The position numbers and the translations under genes are program-made. Below, piece after piece: positions 7,626-14,083 of a stretch of DNA of 16,424 nucleotides. Numbering within the stretch: the stretch's first letter is position 1; the number at the start of each line of letters is the position of its first letter. The notes beneath the pieces were generated by a model. The model had not been told where the DNA came from, did not search any database, and saw nothing but the letters and a program-made list of their open reading frames with translations. The stretch is taken from NCBI GenBank assembly GCA_025463615.1, contig JAODAU010000037.1:1-16424 (forward strand). The letters are read 5' to 3'. The stretch comes from Microbacteriaceae bacterium (GTDB taxonomy: Bacteria; Actinomycetota; Actinomycetes; Actinomycetales; Microbacteriaceae).

Positions 7626-7922
7626 TCAGGGGGCGGAGATCGGCCTCACGTCGAAGCCGAGCGCCGCCAGGATCCGCACCGCGCCTGACGCGCCGCCCTC
7701 GAAGTCGGTGGACGCGAGGCGTTGACCGGTGGCGAGCTCATACGCCGTGCCGAGGATCGCCTTCGGCGGGTAACTGCCCTCGCCGGTGACGAGCTTGTAC
7801 GTGGTCGCCGGCGCGAAGCCGTGCACCGCGAAGAAGTCGTCGGCCCCGAGCCGGTCGTACTCCTCGATCGCCCGCGTGACGTCCGCGGCGGTGACGACGC
7901 CCCAGTCGATTCTTCTCACCAT
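7626..7922 (-). CDS. Small protein resembling the ScoMcrA N-terminal head domain, 98 aa
   Basis: From memory this matches the N-terminal head domain found on ScoMcrA-type HNH restriction endonucleases that cut phosphorothioated or methylated DNA. The shared pattern is an early W7, AIEEYDRLGADDFFAVHGF (18-36), a Tyr-rich turn TYKLV, SYPPKAILGTAYELATG (50-66), DFEGGASGAVRILAALGF (73-90) and a final hydrophobic strand. Here the domain stands alone: no sulfur-binding, SRA or HNH part is encoded nearby. ATG 7922 has a good ribosome site (GAGGAG about seven bases upstream). It starts 12 bases after the stop of the SDR-like gene and 29 bases before LtrA, so it belongs to their operon. Function unknown; a DNA- or protein-binding role is a guess. 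Confidence 0.78.
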   Translation of the reverse strand: MVRRIDWGVVTAADVTRAIEEYDRLGADDFFAVHGFAPATTYKLVTGEGSYPPKAILGTAYELATGQRLASTDFEGGASGAVRILAALGFDVRPISAP

Positions 7923-7934
7923 GATGTTCTCCTC

Positions 7935-8648
7935 TCAGACCAGCAGTTCGCCGCCGTCGACGGGGATCGACAGCCCCGTCACGAAGTCGGCCTCGAGCGC
8001 GAAGATGACCGCGCGCGCCACATCCTCGGCGCGGCCCACCCGGCCGGCGGGGTTGTTCTCGCTCCGACGCTCGAACAGCGCCGCCTTGTTCTCGGCGCCG
8101 AGGCCGTCGTACGCGCCGGTGTCGATCGTGCCGGGAGCGACGGCATTGACGCGGATCGGCGCCAACTCGACGGCGAGGCCGCGCGTGATGGAGTCGACCG
8201 CCCCGTTGGTGGCCGCCACCGCGAGCATCCCCACCGTCGGCCGCAGCGCGGTCGCACCGGACGACAGCACGAACGAGCCGGACTCCGGCATGATCGGCGC
8301 GAGGTGCTTGGCCAGCAGGATCGGGCCGATCGCCTTCGTGGCGAAGGAGAGCGCGATCGTCTCCGGCGCCAGGTCGCCGATCCGGCCGCGGGCGCGAGCG
8401 GATGCCGTGGTGACGACGTGGTCGATCCACCCCAGGCGCGCCGCCAGTGCCGCGATCGACGACTCGTCGGTGACGTCGATCGTCTCGAACTCCACGGGCG
8501 CGTCGGGGTAGGCCTCGGCGAGCTTCCCCGGGTCACGGCCGGCGACGACGACCCGGGCTCCCGCCTCGAGGGCGGCGTCCACCACGGCTCGGGCGATGCC
8601 CGTTCCGCGCCCGATGACCAGGATCCTGGTGCCTTCCAGCGTTGCCAT
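7935..8648 (-). CDS. SDR-like protein lacking the catalytic Tyr-Lys (degenerate active site)
   Basis: A 237-residue protein with the overall SDR layout: N-terminal Rossmann part VIGRGTGIARAV (11-22), strand ARVVVAGRDP, a mid VLSSG (127-131), RVNAVAPGTIDTGAY (166-180) and the C-terminal TGLSIPVDGG. The active site is not classical. Where YxxxK is expected the sequence reads V144-A-A-T-N148, the helix-4 Asn position reads T104, and the NAG motif reads TASA. The final Gly of the nucleotide motif is Ala. It may bind NAD(P) without classical chemistry, or act as a sensor or structural subunit. The start is firm: AGGGAG lies about seven bases before ATG 8648. It is first in the operon and divergent from a CGNR regulator. 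Confidence 0.88.
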   Translation of the reverse strand: MATLEGTRILVIGRGTGIARAVVDAALEAGARVVVAGRDPGKLAEAYPDAPVEFETIDVTDESSIAALAARLGWIDHVVTTASARARGRIGDLAPETIALSFATKAIGPILLAKHLAPIMPESGSFVLSSGATALRPTVGMLAVAATNGAVDSITRGLAVELAPIRVNAVAPGTIDTGAYDGLGAENKAALFERRSENNPAGRVGRAEDVARAVIFALEADFVTGLSIPVDGGELLV

Positions 8649-8661
8649 CTCGATCTCCCTT

Positions 8662-8694
8662 GCTAATGTCTTTGTAGCAGTTTCACCCATTAGC
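8662..8694. promoter_or_regulatory. Candidate operator: inverted GCTAATG ... CATTAGC
   Basis: GCTAATG (8662-8668) and CATTAGC (8688-8694) are perfect 7-bp inverted copies 19 bases apart in the divergent intergenic region. A third copy, CATTAGC, lies at 8736-8742 just inside the regulator's coding start, and a weaker ACTAACG at 8710-8716. The adjacent CGNR-type protein could bind these and control both directions. An AT-containing repeat found three times in about 80 bases of 70% GC DNA is unlikely to be noise, but the binder is inferred. Confidence 0.5.
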
Positions 8695-8718
8695 GGCGCG
8701 AATCGCAAGACTAACGTG

Positions 8719-8724
8719 TAATCT
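8719..8724 (+). promoter_or_regulatory. Candidate -10 box for a leaderless CGNR-regulator transcript
   Basis: TAATCT, then GCCAGC, then ATG at 8731, giving the six-base spacing seen at several other starts here. There is no Shine-Dalgarno sequence. Confidence 0.5.
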
Positions 8725-8730
8725 GCCAGC

Positions 8731-9327
8731 ATGAGCATTAGCCCTACCCTCGCCGACATGCAGCGAAACGGCTTCCCCATCGGCGGCGAACCGTCGGTCG
8801 CGCTCGACCTCGTCGACACCGTCGCGAACGCGCACACGACCCCGGCCGACCTTCTCGCGCACAACGCGGATGCCTGGTGGGCGCTGCAGAGCGGTCGCCT
8901 CCCCGAGTCCGCGGTGCCCGGGGCGGACGCGACACGGCGGCTGCGCGGCATCCTCCGCTCCGTGTTCGAGGCGGCCATCGACGGCCGCCTGGCCCGAGGC
9001 AGGGCCGTCGACGAGCTGAACCGTTTCGCGGACTCCGTGCACAGCAGTCCGCGCCTCGAGGTCGGCGATGGCGCTCCGGCGATCGCGACCCGCTGGCACA
9101 TGACGCGTGACGCCAACCCGCGCCTCGCGGCGATCGCCCACGATGCGATCGCCCTGCTCGGCGACCCGGTTCGACGCGGCCAGCTGCGCCGCTGCGCGAA
9201 CCCGACGTGCTCGATGCTCTTCCTCGCCGAGAACCCGAGACGCGTCTGGTGCGCCTCGAACATCTGCGGCAACCGGGCGCGCGTCGCCCGCCACCAGCAC
9301 CGCCAGAAGGAGCAAACGGAGGAGTAG
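8731..9327 (+). CDS. ABATE-domain / CGNR zinc-finger protein, putative regulator
   Basis: A 198-residue protein. The N-terminal part (about 14-145), beginning with LALD-like ALDLVDTVAN, fits the ABATE (stress-induced, putative RNA polymerase-binding) domain. The C-terminal part is a CGNR zinc finger: C155 and C160, then C174 and C179, the last within the signature CGNRARVARHQHR, followed by a basic, DNA-binding-like tail. Such proteins are generally annotated as transcription regulators. It is divergent from the SDR-like/ScoMcrA-head/LtrA operon, across a spacer with repeated CATTAGC elements, so it is the likely regulator of that operon and of itself. The length is normal for the family. Confidence 0.9.
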   Translation: MSISPTLADMQRNGFPIGGEPSVALDLVDTVANAHTTPADLLAHNADAWWALQSGRLPESAVPGADATRRLRGILRSVFEAAIDGRLARGRAVDELNRFADSVHSSPRLEVGDGAPAIATRWHMTRDANPRLAAIAHDAIALLGDPVRRGQLRRCANPTCSMLFLAENPRRVWCASNICGNRARVARHQHRQKEQTEE

Positions 9328-9352
9328 AACGGGCCGCACCCGCCCACCGCGA

Positions 9353-9380
9353 TGAACCTTTGGCGCGCCCGCGCCGTCTT
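9353..9380 (+). promoter_or_regulatory. ECF-sigma-type promoter
   Basis: TGAACC (9353-9358), a 16-base GC-rich spacer, then CGTCTT (9375-9380). This is close to the GGAAC...CGTC consensus used by many extracytoplasmic-function sigma factors. It points at the small membrane-protein gene starting at 9430, leaving a leader of about 40 bases. No ECF sigma gene lies in the window, so the factor would act in trans. Confidence 0.6.
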
Positions 9381-9429
9381 TCCTAGTAAGGCCCCACCGA
9401 CGAAGGCCCGAACGAAAGCAGGCAGGCCA

Positions 9430-9825
9430 ATGGCTGAAACAGCGCACACCCTTCCCCGAGTCATGCGAATCGTCAGCGCGATCGTGCTGTTCGCGATCGC
9501 GGGCATCCACCTCTTCCTCGTCTTCGACGGGGTCGGGGGCCTTCTCGGCGTGCTCTTCATCCTCAACGCGGTGGCGGGCATCGTGCTCGGCATCGGGATG
9601 CTGGCGCTCAGCCGTCGCCTCCTGCGCGTCGCGAGCATCCTGAGCCTGCTCTTCACGATCGCGAGCCTGCTCGCGCTGCTGCTGGCGCTCACCGTCGGGC
9701 TGTTCGGCATCACCGAGACGTGGACGTTCACCCTGGTGCCCGAAACGGTCGTGGTCGACGCGATCGGGGTCGTCGTGCTCGCGATCACGACGGCCCTCAT
9801 CTTCCGCTCCACCCGCAGGCTCTGA
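9430..9825 (+). CDS. Small four-helix membrane protein, 131 aa
   Basis: I do not recognise a named family. After a short polar N-terminus (MAETAHTLPRVMR) there are four hydrophobic segments at about 13-33, 37-60, 67-93 and 106-125. Basic pairs (SRR at 61-63 and STRR at the C-terminus) suggest both ends are cytoplasmic. ATG 9430 is preferred, with AGGCAGG a few bases upstream; an in-frame ATG at 9352 overlaps the likely promoter and would add a basic, Pro-rich stretch that does not resemble a coding N-terminus. The ECF-type promoter suggests it responds to envelope or oxidative stress, an inference. The gene ends nine bases before a large inverted repeat. Confidence 0.8.
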   Translation: MAETAHTLPRVMRIVSAIVLFAIAGIHLFLVFDGVGGLLGVLFILNAVAGIVLGIGMLALSRRLLRVASILSLLFTIASLLALLLALTVGLFGITETWTFTLVPETVVVDAIGVVVLAITTALIFRSTRRL

Positions 9826-9834
9826 CCCCCAGCG

Positions 9835-9893
9835 CCGAGTGGGCGATATTTGTCGTCCCTGGCCGGTCGAGAGGACAAATATCGCCCACTCGG
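9835..9893. repeat. Perfect 20-bp inverted repeat between convergent genes
   Basis: The left arm CCGAGTGGGCGATATTTGTC (9835-9854) and its exact reverse complement (9874-9893) are separated by 19 bases. It lies between the stop codons of the convergent membrane-protein (+) and Ig-like (-) genes. There is no T-run after either arm, so it is not a standard intrinsic terminator. It may terminate or protect both 3' ends, or be a member of a dispersed REP-like palindromic family. No second copy is in this window. Confidence 0.9.
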
Positions 9894-9907
9894 GTGCCAT
9901 CCAGGGG

Positions 9908-10897
9908 TCAGGACGGGGTCAGGATGACCTCGGTGGCGTCGATGCCGTCGTCGGCCGCATCCGCCAGGTCGCGGTCGAACACGCGCCGCACCGAGTTGCC
10001 GGCGAGGTCCTCGAGCCGGGTGTCGATGCGGAGGCTGCCCGCGACGCCGCCGGCGGGCGTGAACGCCCAGGCCCGCGCCTCGGCGTCGAGCTCGGTTCGC
10101 CCGGCCAGCGGATGCCCGTCCGCATCGAGCGCGCGCAGGCAGCGCAGCGCCAGGGCACGGTCGAGCGGGCGGTCGAAGCGCACGACCAGCGGGTCGGTCG
10201 GGGCGGCCGGCCAGCGGACATCCCACCGGCCGGGGTCGACGCGGGAGCGGATCGGGGCACCGACGCGATAGCTCCTGTGCGCGCCATCCGCCAGTTCGGC
10301 TCCGCTGGCGTCGCGGAGGCCCGAGTCCACGACGAGCGTGACGGTGTCGCCCTCCCGGAGCGGCGGGCCGGCCTGCACGTTCGGCTGCAGGCCGCGCTTG
10401 ATGCGCCCGGGCTCGAGCAGCACGGTGAGCCGGCGGTGGTCCCCATCCCAGAGCTCGGGCGGCATGTCGAGCAGCGTGCCGGGCAGCTCGGCACCGCTCG
10501 CGTCGAGAAGGTGGATGCGCCCCTCGGCCGACCCGTTCTCCATCGGCGCGGAGAACGTCACCGCGAAACGCAGCAGGTTGGCGGGCACCTCGTCGACGCC
10601 CGGGTCGATCGACTCGACGAGGACAGTCCGGGAGCGGTCGGCGGGCGGGACCGTCACGCTCGCGAGCTCGCGCCAGCGGTCATCCGCTCGCCCGAGGACT
10701 ACGTAGGTGGTCCCCGGAACCGCCGCGAACCGGGGCGTGAATCGGACGCCGTCCGCGATCCACTCCCACGTTCCGGCCGTCGCGACCAGGCCGGCGTCGA
10801 GCCGCACCGCATGGGCCGGGACGACCGCCAGCTCCGCGGGCAGCCCGTCACCGTGGATGACGACCGCGCCCTCGCGCCACTCCGCGCGAGGGCTCAG
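9908..10897 (-). CDS. Protein with tandem Ig-like (Big_5/SbsA-like) domains; probable CTG start
   Basis: About 329 residues if translation starts at CTG 10897, or 299 from GTG 10807. The first Ig-like domain carries LLRFAVTFSAPMENG, ELWDGDHRRLTVLLEPGRIKRGLQPN and REGDTVTLVVDSGLRDASGAEL. The second carries PLVVRFDRPLDRALALRCL, AWAFTP and the hallmark TRLEDLAGNSVRRVFDRD. I recall this architecture in unnamed families of other bacteria, function unknown. No signal peptide or lipobox is seen. The 30 residues before GTG 10807 (EWREGAVVIHGDGLPAELAV and so on) look coding and supply the first strand, no ATG/GTG/TTG precedes them in frame, and a CTG overlaps the upstream stop (CTGA). Co-transcribed with the beta-propeller gene. 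Confidence 0.8.
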   Translation of the reverse strand: MSPRAEWREGAVVIHGDGLPAELAVVPAHAVRLDAGLVATAGTWEWIADGVRFTPRFAAVPGTTYVVLGRADDRWRELASVTVPPADRSRTVLVESIDPGVDEVPANLLRFAVTFSAPMENGSAEGRIHLLDASGAELPGTLLDMPPELWDGDHRRLTVLLEPGRIKRGLQPNVQAGPPLREGDTVTLVVDSGLRDASGAELADGAHRSYRVGAPIRSRVDPGRWDVRWPAAPTDPLVVRFDRPLDRALALRCLRALDADGHPLAGRTELDAEARAWAFTPAGGVAGSLRIDTRLEDLAGNSVRRVFDRDLADAADDGIDATEVILTPS

Positions 10898-12006
10898 AGG
10901 TCCGCCGCGCGGAGGGTGCGGAGGTGGGTGTCGCCGCCGTCATCCTGCACCACGACCACGCTGCCGCGGTCGAGGCCGGCCATCCAGGTGACGCCGGGCT
11001 GGCTCAGTTCCTCGCGCGGGATCCCACGCGAGGCGCCCGGATCGTAGAGCGGCGTGTCCAGCGCATCCTGGCCCGCGATGGATGCCGCGGGAATCTTGAG
11101 CAGCGGATGCCGCGTGTTCGAGACCAGCAGGAACTCCTCGCCGTCGCGCTCATAGGAGACGATGCTGAACGGCTGGTTCATCGGGCCGAGCTCGGCGACG
11201 GTGCGCCCGCGCACGAGACCCTCGCCCCGCAGCTGGTCGACCGAGAACTGCACGACCGGGGTGCACGTGTAGGTGGCGAGCACGCTCGAGCCCCCGTCGA
11301 ACGCGGTGAGGGCGCGGATCGGCGACTGCGTCTCGTACCTGCCGTGGTCGACGTGGAAGATCTCCACCGACGTCTCCGTCGCCGACCCGTCGAAGGGATA
11401 AGGCACCTGGCGCAGGCGGGAGCTGAACTCGTCGTTGCTCAGGCCGGCCACGAACACCGTGCCGTCGACCCAGGCGAGGTCGGTGATGGTCGACCGCTGC
11501 ACCGGCACCTGCGCGATGTTCAGCGTGACGCCGTGGATCTCGCGTGGTTGCGAGCTCGGGTCGCTGCCGTCGAGCCAGTGGTCGAGGCGGTCGTCGTCGG
11601 CATCCGGGGCGTCGTCCAGCGCGAAGGAGGTGGATGCGAGGTCGTCGACCTCGACGACGCCCAGCTCGCCGTCGGTCCCGGCGCGCACTATCACCGGGCC
11701 CGCCTCGGCCCCGCCTCCGCGCGCGACCGACAGGTAGACGGCGTGCGACACGGGATGCACCGCGATGCCACGGATCACGGCATCCTCGCCCTCCACGCCG
11801 AGCAGGGATGCGAGCTTCGTGCCGAGCTGTTCGACGTGCACCTCGGCGCCGTCGGCGGCGGGTGTTTCGGGGGGAACCTCGAAGGCGACGATGGCGGCGC
11901 GGGAGACATCCGCGGCGAACAGGACGGCGGTGCCGTCGGCGTTGACGTCGGGCGCGAAGAGCACGGGTCCGGCGGAGAGAAGGGTGGAAACGGCGGTCGG
12001 TGACAT
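10894..12006 (-). CDS. Predicted beta-propeller protein of unknown function, 370 aa
   Basis: A protein with repeated short strands in the style of a YncE/YVTN-like propeller, for example VLFAPDVNADGTAVLFAADV (15-34), IRGIAVHPVSHAVYLSVARG (78-97), STITDLAWVDGTVFVAGLSN (172-191), ALTAFDGGSSVLATYTCTPV (232-251), EEFLLVSNTRHPLLKIPA (290-307) and WMAGLDRGSVVVVQDDGG (341-358). From memory it matches an unnamed family also found in Planctomycetes, with the block AGLSN(D/E)EF...LR..P.PF. There is no signal peptide or lipobox, so it is probably cytoplasmic or exported without a signal. It is the first gene of a two-gene unit with the Ig-like protein, the close pairing suggesting that they work together. 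A TAGCCT box lies seven bases before the ATG. Confidence 0.82.
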   Translation of the reverse strand: MSPTAVSTLLSAGPVLFAPDVNADGTAVLFAADVSRAAIVAFEVPPETPAADGAEVHVEQLGTKLASLLGVEGEDAVIRGIAVHPVSHAVYLSVARGGGAEAGPVIVRAGTDGELGVVEVDDLASTSFALDDAPDADDDRLDHWLDGSDPSSQPREIHGVTLNIAQVPVQRSTITDLAWVDGTVFVAGLSNDEFSSRLRQVPYPFDGSATETSVEIFHVDHGRYETQSPIRALTAFDGGSSVLATYTCTPVVQFSVDQLRGEGLVRGRTVAELGPMNQPFSIVSYERDGEEFLLVSNTRHPLLKIPAASIAGQDALDTPLYDPGASRGIPREELSQPGVTWMAGLDRGSVVVVQDDGGDTHLRTLRAADL

Positions 12007-12013
12007 GTCTTCG

Positions 12014-12019
12014 AGGCTA
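12014..12019 (-). promoter_or_regulatory. Candidate -10 box for the beta-propeller/Ig-like unit
   Basis: On the minus strand TAGCCT is followed by CGAAGAC and the ATG at 12006, consistent with a leaderless transcript. No convincing -35. Confidence 0.4.
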
Positions 12020-12074
12020 CGCCCGACGGCCCCGCGATTCGATGGGAGTCCTCCCCGAAAGAGCCGGGCGTGCG

Positions 12075-12080
12075 TAGGGT
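12075..12080 (+). promoter_or_regulatory. Candidate -10 box for the GSDH lipoprotein
   Basis: TAGGGT, then CGAGTC, then the ATG at 12087. There is no Shine-Dalgarno sequence. It forms a divergent, apparently double-leaderless promoter region with the box at 12014-12019. Confidence 0.45.
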
Positions 12081-12086
12081 CGAGTC

Positions 12087-13403
12087 ATGACTCTGCGACA
12101 CCGCGTCGCGGCGGTCTCGGCGACCGCTGCGCTCGCCCTCCTCCTGGTCGGCTGTACGGATGACGCCGAACGCGACGCCCCGCCCGGCGCCGCGGGCGGA
12201 ATCGCCGACGTGCTCCCCGGCGTCGTGCTCTCCCCCGTGCCGGTCGCCGCGCTGCCCGGCATCGATCCGGGGGCGGCCGACGGCCGTTCGCTCGACCTGC
12301 CCGCGGGCTGGAGCGCCGAGGTCTGGGCCAACGTTCCCGGCGCGCGCATGGCCGTGTGGACACCGGATGACCGCCTCATCGTCTCCGCCGCCGACCGCGG
12401 CACGCTCGCTCTCCTCACCCCGCGCACGAGCGCGCGCGGCGCGACGGTGACGACGCTCCTCGACGGCCTCGAGAACCCGCAGGGCGTCGCCATCGAGCGC
12501 CACGGCGACGACACCGTGCTCGTCGTCGGTGAGGAGACGCGCATCGTCGCGTGGGACTACGCGGACGGCCGTGCGACCCACCGGCGGGTGCTGGTCGACG
12601 GCCTGCCGGGCGGGGGCCACGGGGCCAAGATGGTCGACATCCACGACGGCGTCGTGTTCTACAACGTCGGCTCGGCGACCAACCGCGACGCGAGCGACCG
12701 CACCTCGACCCCGCAGCGCGGCACCATCGCCCGGGTGAACCTCGATGGCACGGGGCGAAGGACCATCGCGGTCGGCGTGCGCAACGGCGAGGGCCTCTCG
12801 GTCGCGCCCGACGGCACGCTGTTCGCCGCCATCAACCAGGCCGACAACCAGCCCTACCCGTTCCGCGACGACACCGGCCGGTACGGCAAGACCGTGCCGG
12901 AGTACGTCAACGAACACCCGAACGACCAGGTCTCGCGGATCATCCCGGGCACCGACATGGGATGGCCCTACTGCGTGCCCGACTCGCGCGGTCACCCCGG
13001 CCTGACGGATCTCGGCTACGTCGACGACCCGACCAGCAACCCCGAGGGCAGGGCGCTCGACTGCGACACGATCGGCCGCACCCAGCTCGGCCTGCCCGCG
13101 CACAGCGCGCCGATCGGCTTCGTCTTCACGCAGGGATCCACGCTCCCCCAGTCCCTCGCGAACGGCGCGCTGGTCACGGCGCACGGCTCCTGGAACCGGC
13201 AGCCGCCCCGCGAACCCTACGTCGCCTACAGCCCGTGGGATCCGACGACCAAGACCCTGCAGCGTGCCCGGGCGATCGTCACCGGCTTCCAGGATGCCGA
13301 CGGCTCCCGCTGGGGCCGGAGCGTCGACGCGGTGCCCGGCCCCGACGGGTCCCTCTACGTCACCGACGACACGGCGGGGCTCGTGTATCGGCTCACGCCG
13401 TAG
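12087..13403 (+). CDS. Lipoprotein of the glucose/sorbosone dehydrogenase (GSDH) beta-propeller family
   Basis: A 438-residue protein with a lipoprotein signal: a basic start (MTLRHR), a hydrophobic core and lipobox L20-V-G-C23, so it should be exported and anchored to the outer face of the membrane. The mature part is a six-bladed propeller of the GSDH/YliI type, with GWSAEVWANVPGARMAVWTPDDRLIV, LENPQGVAI, GGGHGAKMVDI, GVRNGEGLSVAPDGTLFAAIN and TAHGSWNR. Known members oxidise aldose sugars with PQQ as cofactor. Whether this one is active, and on which sugar, cannot be told from sequence. It is divergent from the beta-propeller/Ig-like unit across 80 bases, so the two may be co-regulated. The length is normal. 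Confidence 0.88.
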   Translation: MTLRHRVAAVSATAALALLLVGCTDDAERDAPPGAAGGIADVLPGVVLSPVPVAALPGIDPGAADGRSLDLPAGWSAEVWANVPGARMAVWTPDDRLIVSAADRGTLALLTPRTSARGATVTTLLDGLENPQGVAIERHGDDTVLVVGEETRIVAWDYADGRATHRRVLVDGLPGGGHGAKMVDIHDGVVFYNVGSATNRDASDRTSTPQRGTIARVNLDGTGRRTIAVGVRNGEGLSVAPDGTLFAAINQADNQPYPFRDDTGRYGKTVPEYVNEHPNDQVSRIIPGTDMGWPYCVPDSRGHPGLTDLGYVDDPTSNPEGRALDCDTIGRTQLGLPAHSAPIGFVFTQGSTLPQSLANGALVTAHGSWNRQPPREPYVAYSPWDPTTKTLQRARAIVTGFQDADGSRWGRSVDAVPGPDGSLYVTDDTAGLVYRLTP

Positions 13404-13420
13404 CGCGATGCCTGCTGAGA

Positions 13421-13437
13421 ACCCCCTCTAACGGGGT
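13421..13437 (+). terminator. Weak candidate terminator after the GSDH lipoprotein gene
   Basis: ACCCC, a seven-base loop, then GGGGT, followed by GTTGGG rather than a clear T-run. The five-base stem lies 17 bases after the stop codon. It may slow transcription but is not a strong intrinsic terminator. Confidence 0.35.
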
Positions 13438-13465
13438 GTTGGGCGGGAACGGTTTGTAGCGCACG

Positions 13466-13930
13466 ATGAAGGTCGAGCGAAAGTGGACCCCAATGATCTC
13501 GATTGCCTACGTGAGCGCCGCTACGACCCCGATGTCCGAGCAGGACATCCTCGCAATACTGCACCAGGCCCGAGCAAACAATTCCAAGACCGGTTTGACT
13601 GGCGCCCTGCTTTATTTCGAGGGCAGATTCATCCAGATTCTTGAAGGCCCGGAGGACGAGGTGCGGGCGCGCTTCGCGGCGATTTCCGCGGACCCGCGAC
13701 ATCGCAGCATCCACCTGGTCAGCGAAGATCCGATCGTGCAACGGCAGTTCCCCGACTGGACCATGGGGTTCCGTCCCACCTCTCCGGAGCTGGTGAAAGA
13801 GATACCGGGCTGGGACGACTTCTTCGACGGGCGAAAAGGCGACGTCAGAATTCGGCACGCGGATAACTCCGCCCAGCAGTTTCTCGAATGGCTTACCGAG
13901 TATTGGTTCGCTCCAACCGCCCGCCGCTAA
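13466..13930 (+). CDS. BLUF-domain blue-light photoreceptor, 154 aa
   Basis: A short BLUF protein: an FAD-binding domain (about 10-105) that senses blue light through a flavin-Tyr-Gln hydrogen-bond network. Key residues are present: Y15 (AYVSA), NN at 38-39, Q57 in FIQILEGP, and W98/M100 in DWTMGF. RHRSIHLV at 78-85 fits the family. The remaining 50 residues form a short C-terminal cap with no output domain, so signalling must go through a partner protein. The start is uncertain: ATG 13466 or ATG 13493 (MISIAYVS, a more typical BLUF N-terminus); neither has a clear ribosome site. Composition is visibly less GC-rich than the neighbours (about 55-67% per line, with many A/T-ending codons), consistent with transfer. 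Confidence 0.92.
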   Translation: MKVERKWTPMISIAYVSAATTPMSEQDILAILHQARANNSKTGLTGALLYFEGRFIQILEGPEDEVRARFAAISADPRHRSIHLVSEDPIVQRQFPDWTMGFRPTSPELVKEIPGWDDFFDGRKGDVRIRHADNSAQQFLEWLTEYWFAPTARR

Positions 13931-14083
13931 ACGCTGGCATCAGGATGCCCGAAGTACCGGTGAGGCAGGCTTGCCCACCCCTTGACGCACGCGCACGCCA
14001 ATTCGAAGGTGCAGGTGTTGCCGGGCACCGGCGGGCCGGATGACGTCGGAGACACCGAAACCGAGCCGGACGACTACAACCGG

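Noticed and set aside
7626..7922. A type IV restriction system based on the ScoMcrA-like domain
   Set aside because: No HNH nuclease, SRA or sulfur-binding domain and no modification genes are present, so only a lone head-like domain is supported.
9835..9893. Standard rho-independent terminator at the 20-bp inverted repeat
   Set aside because: Neither strand has a T-run after the stem, and the 19-base loop is long; it is recorded as a repeat instead.
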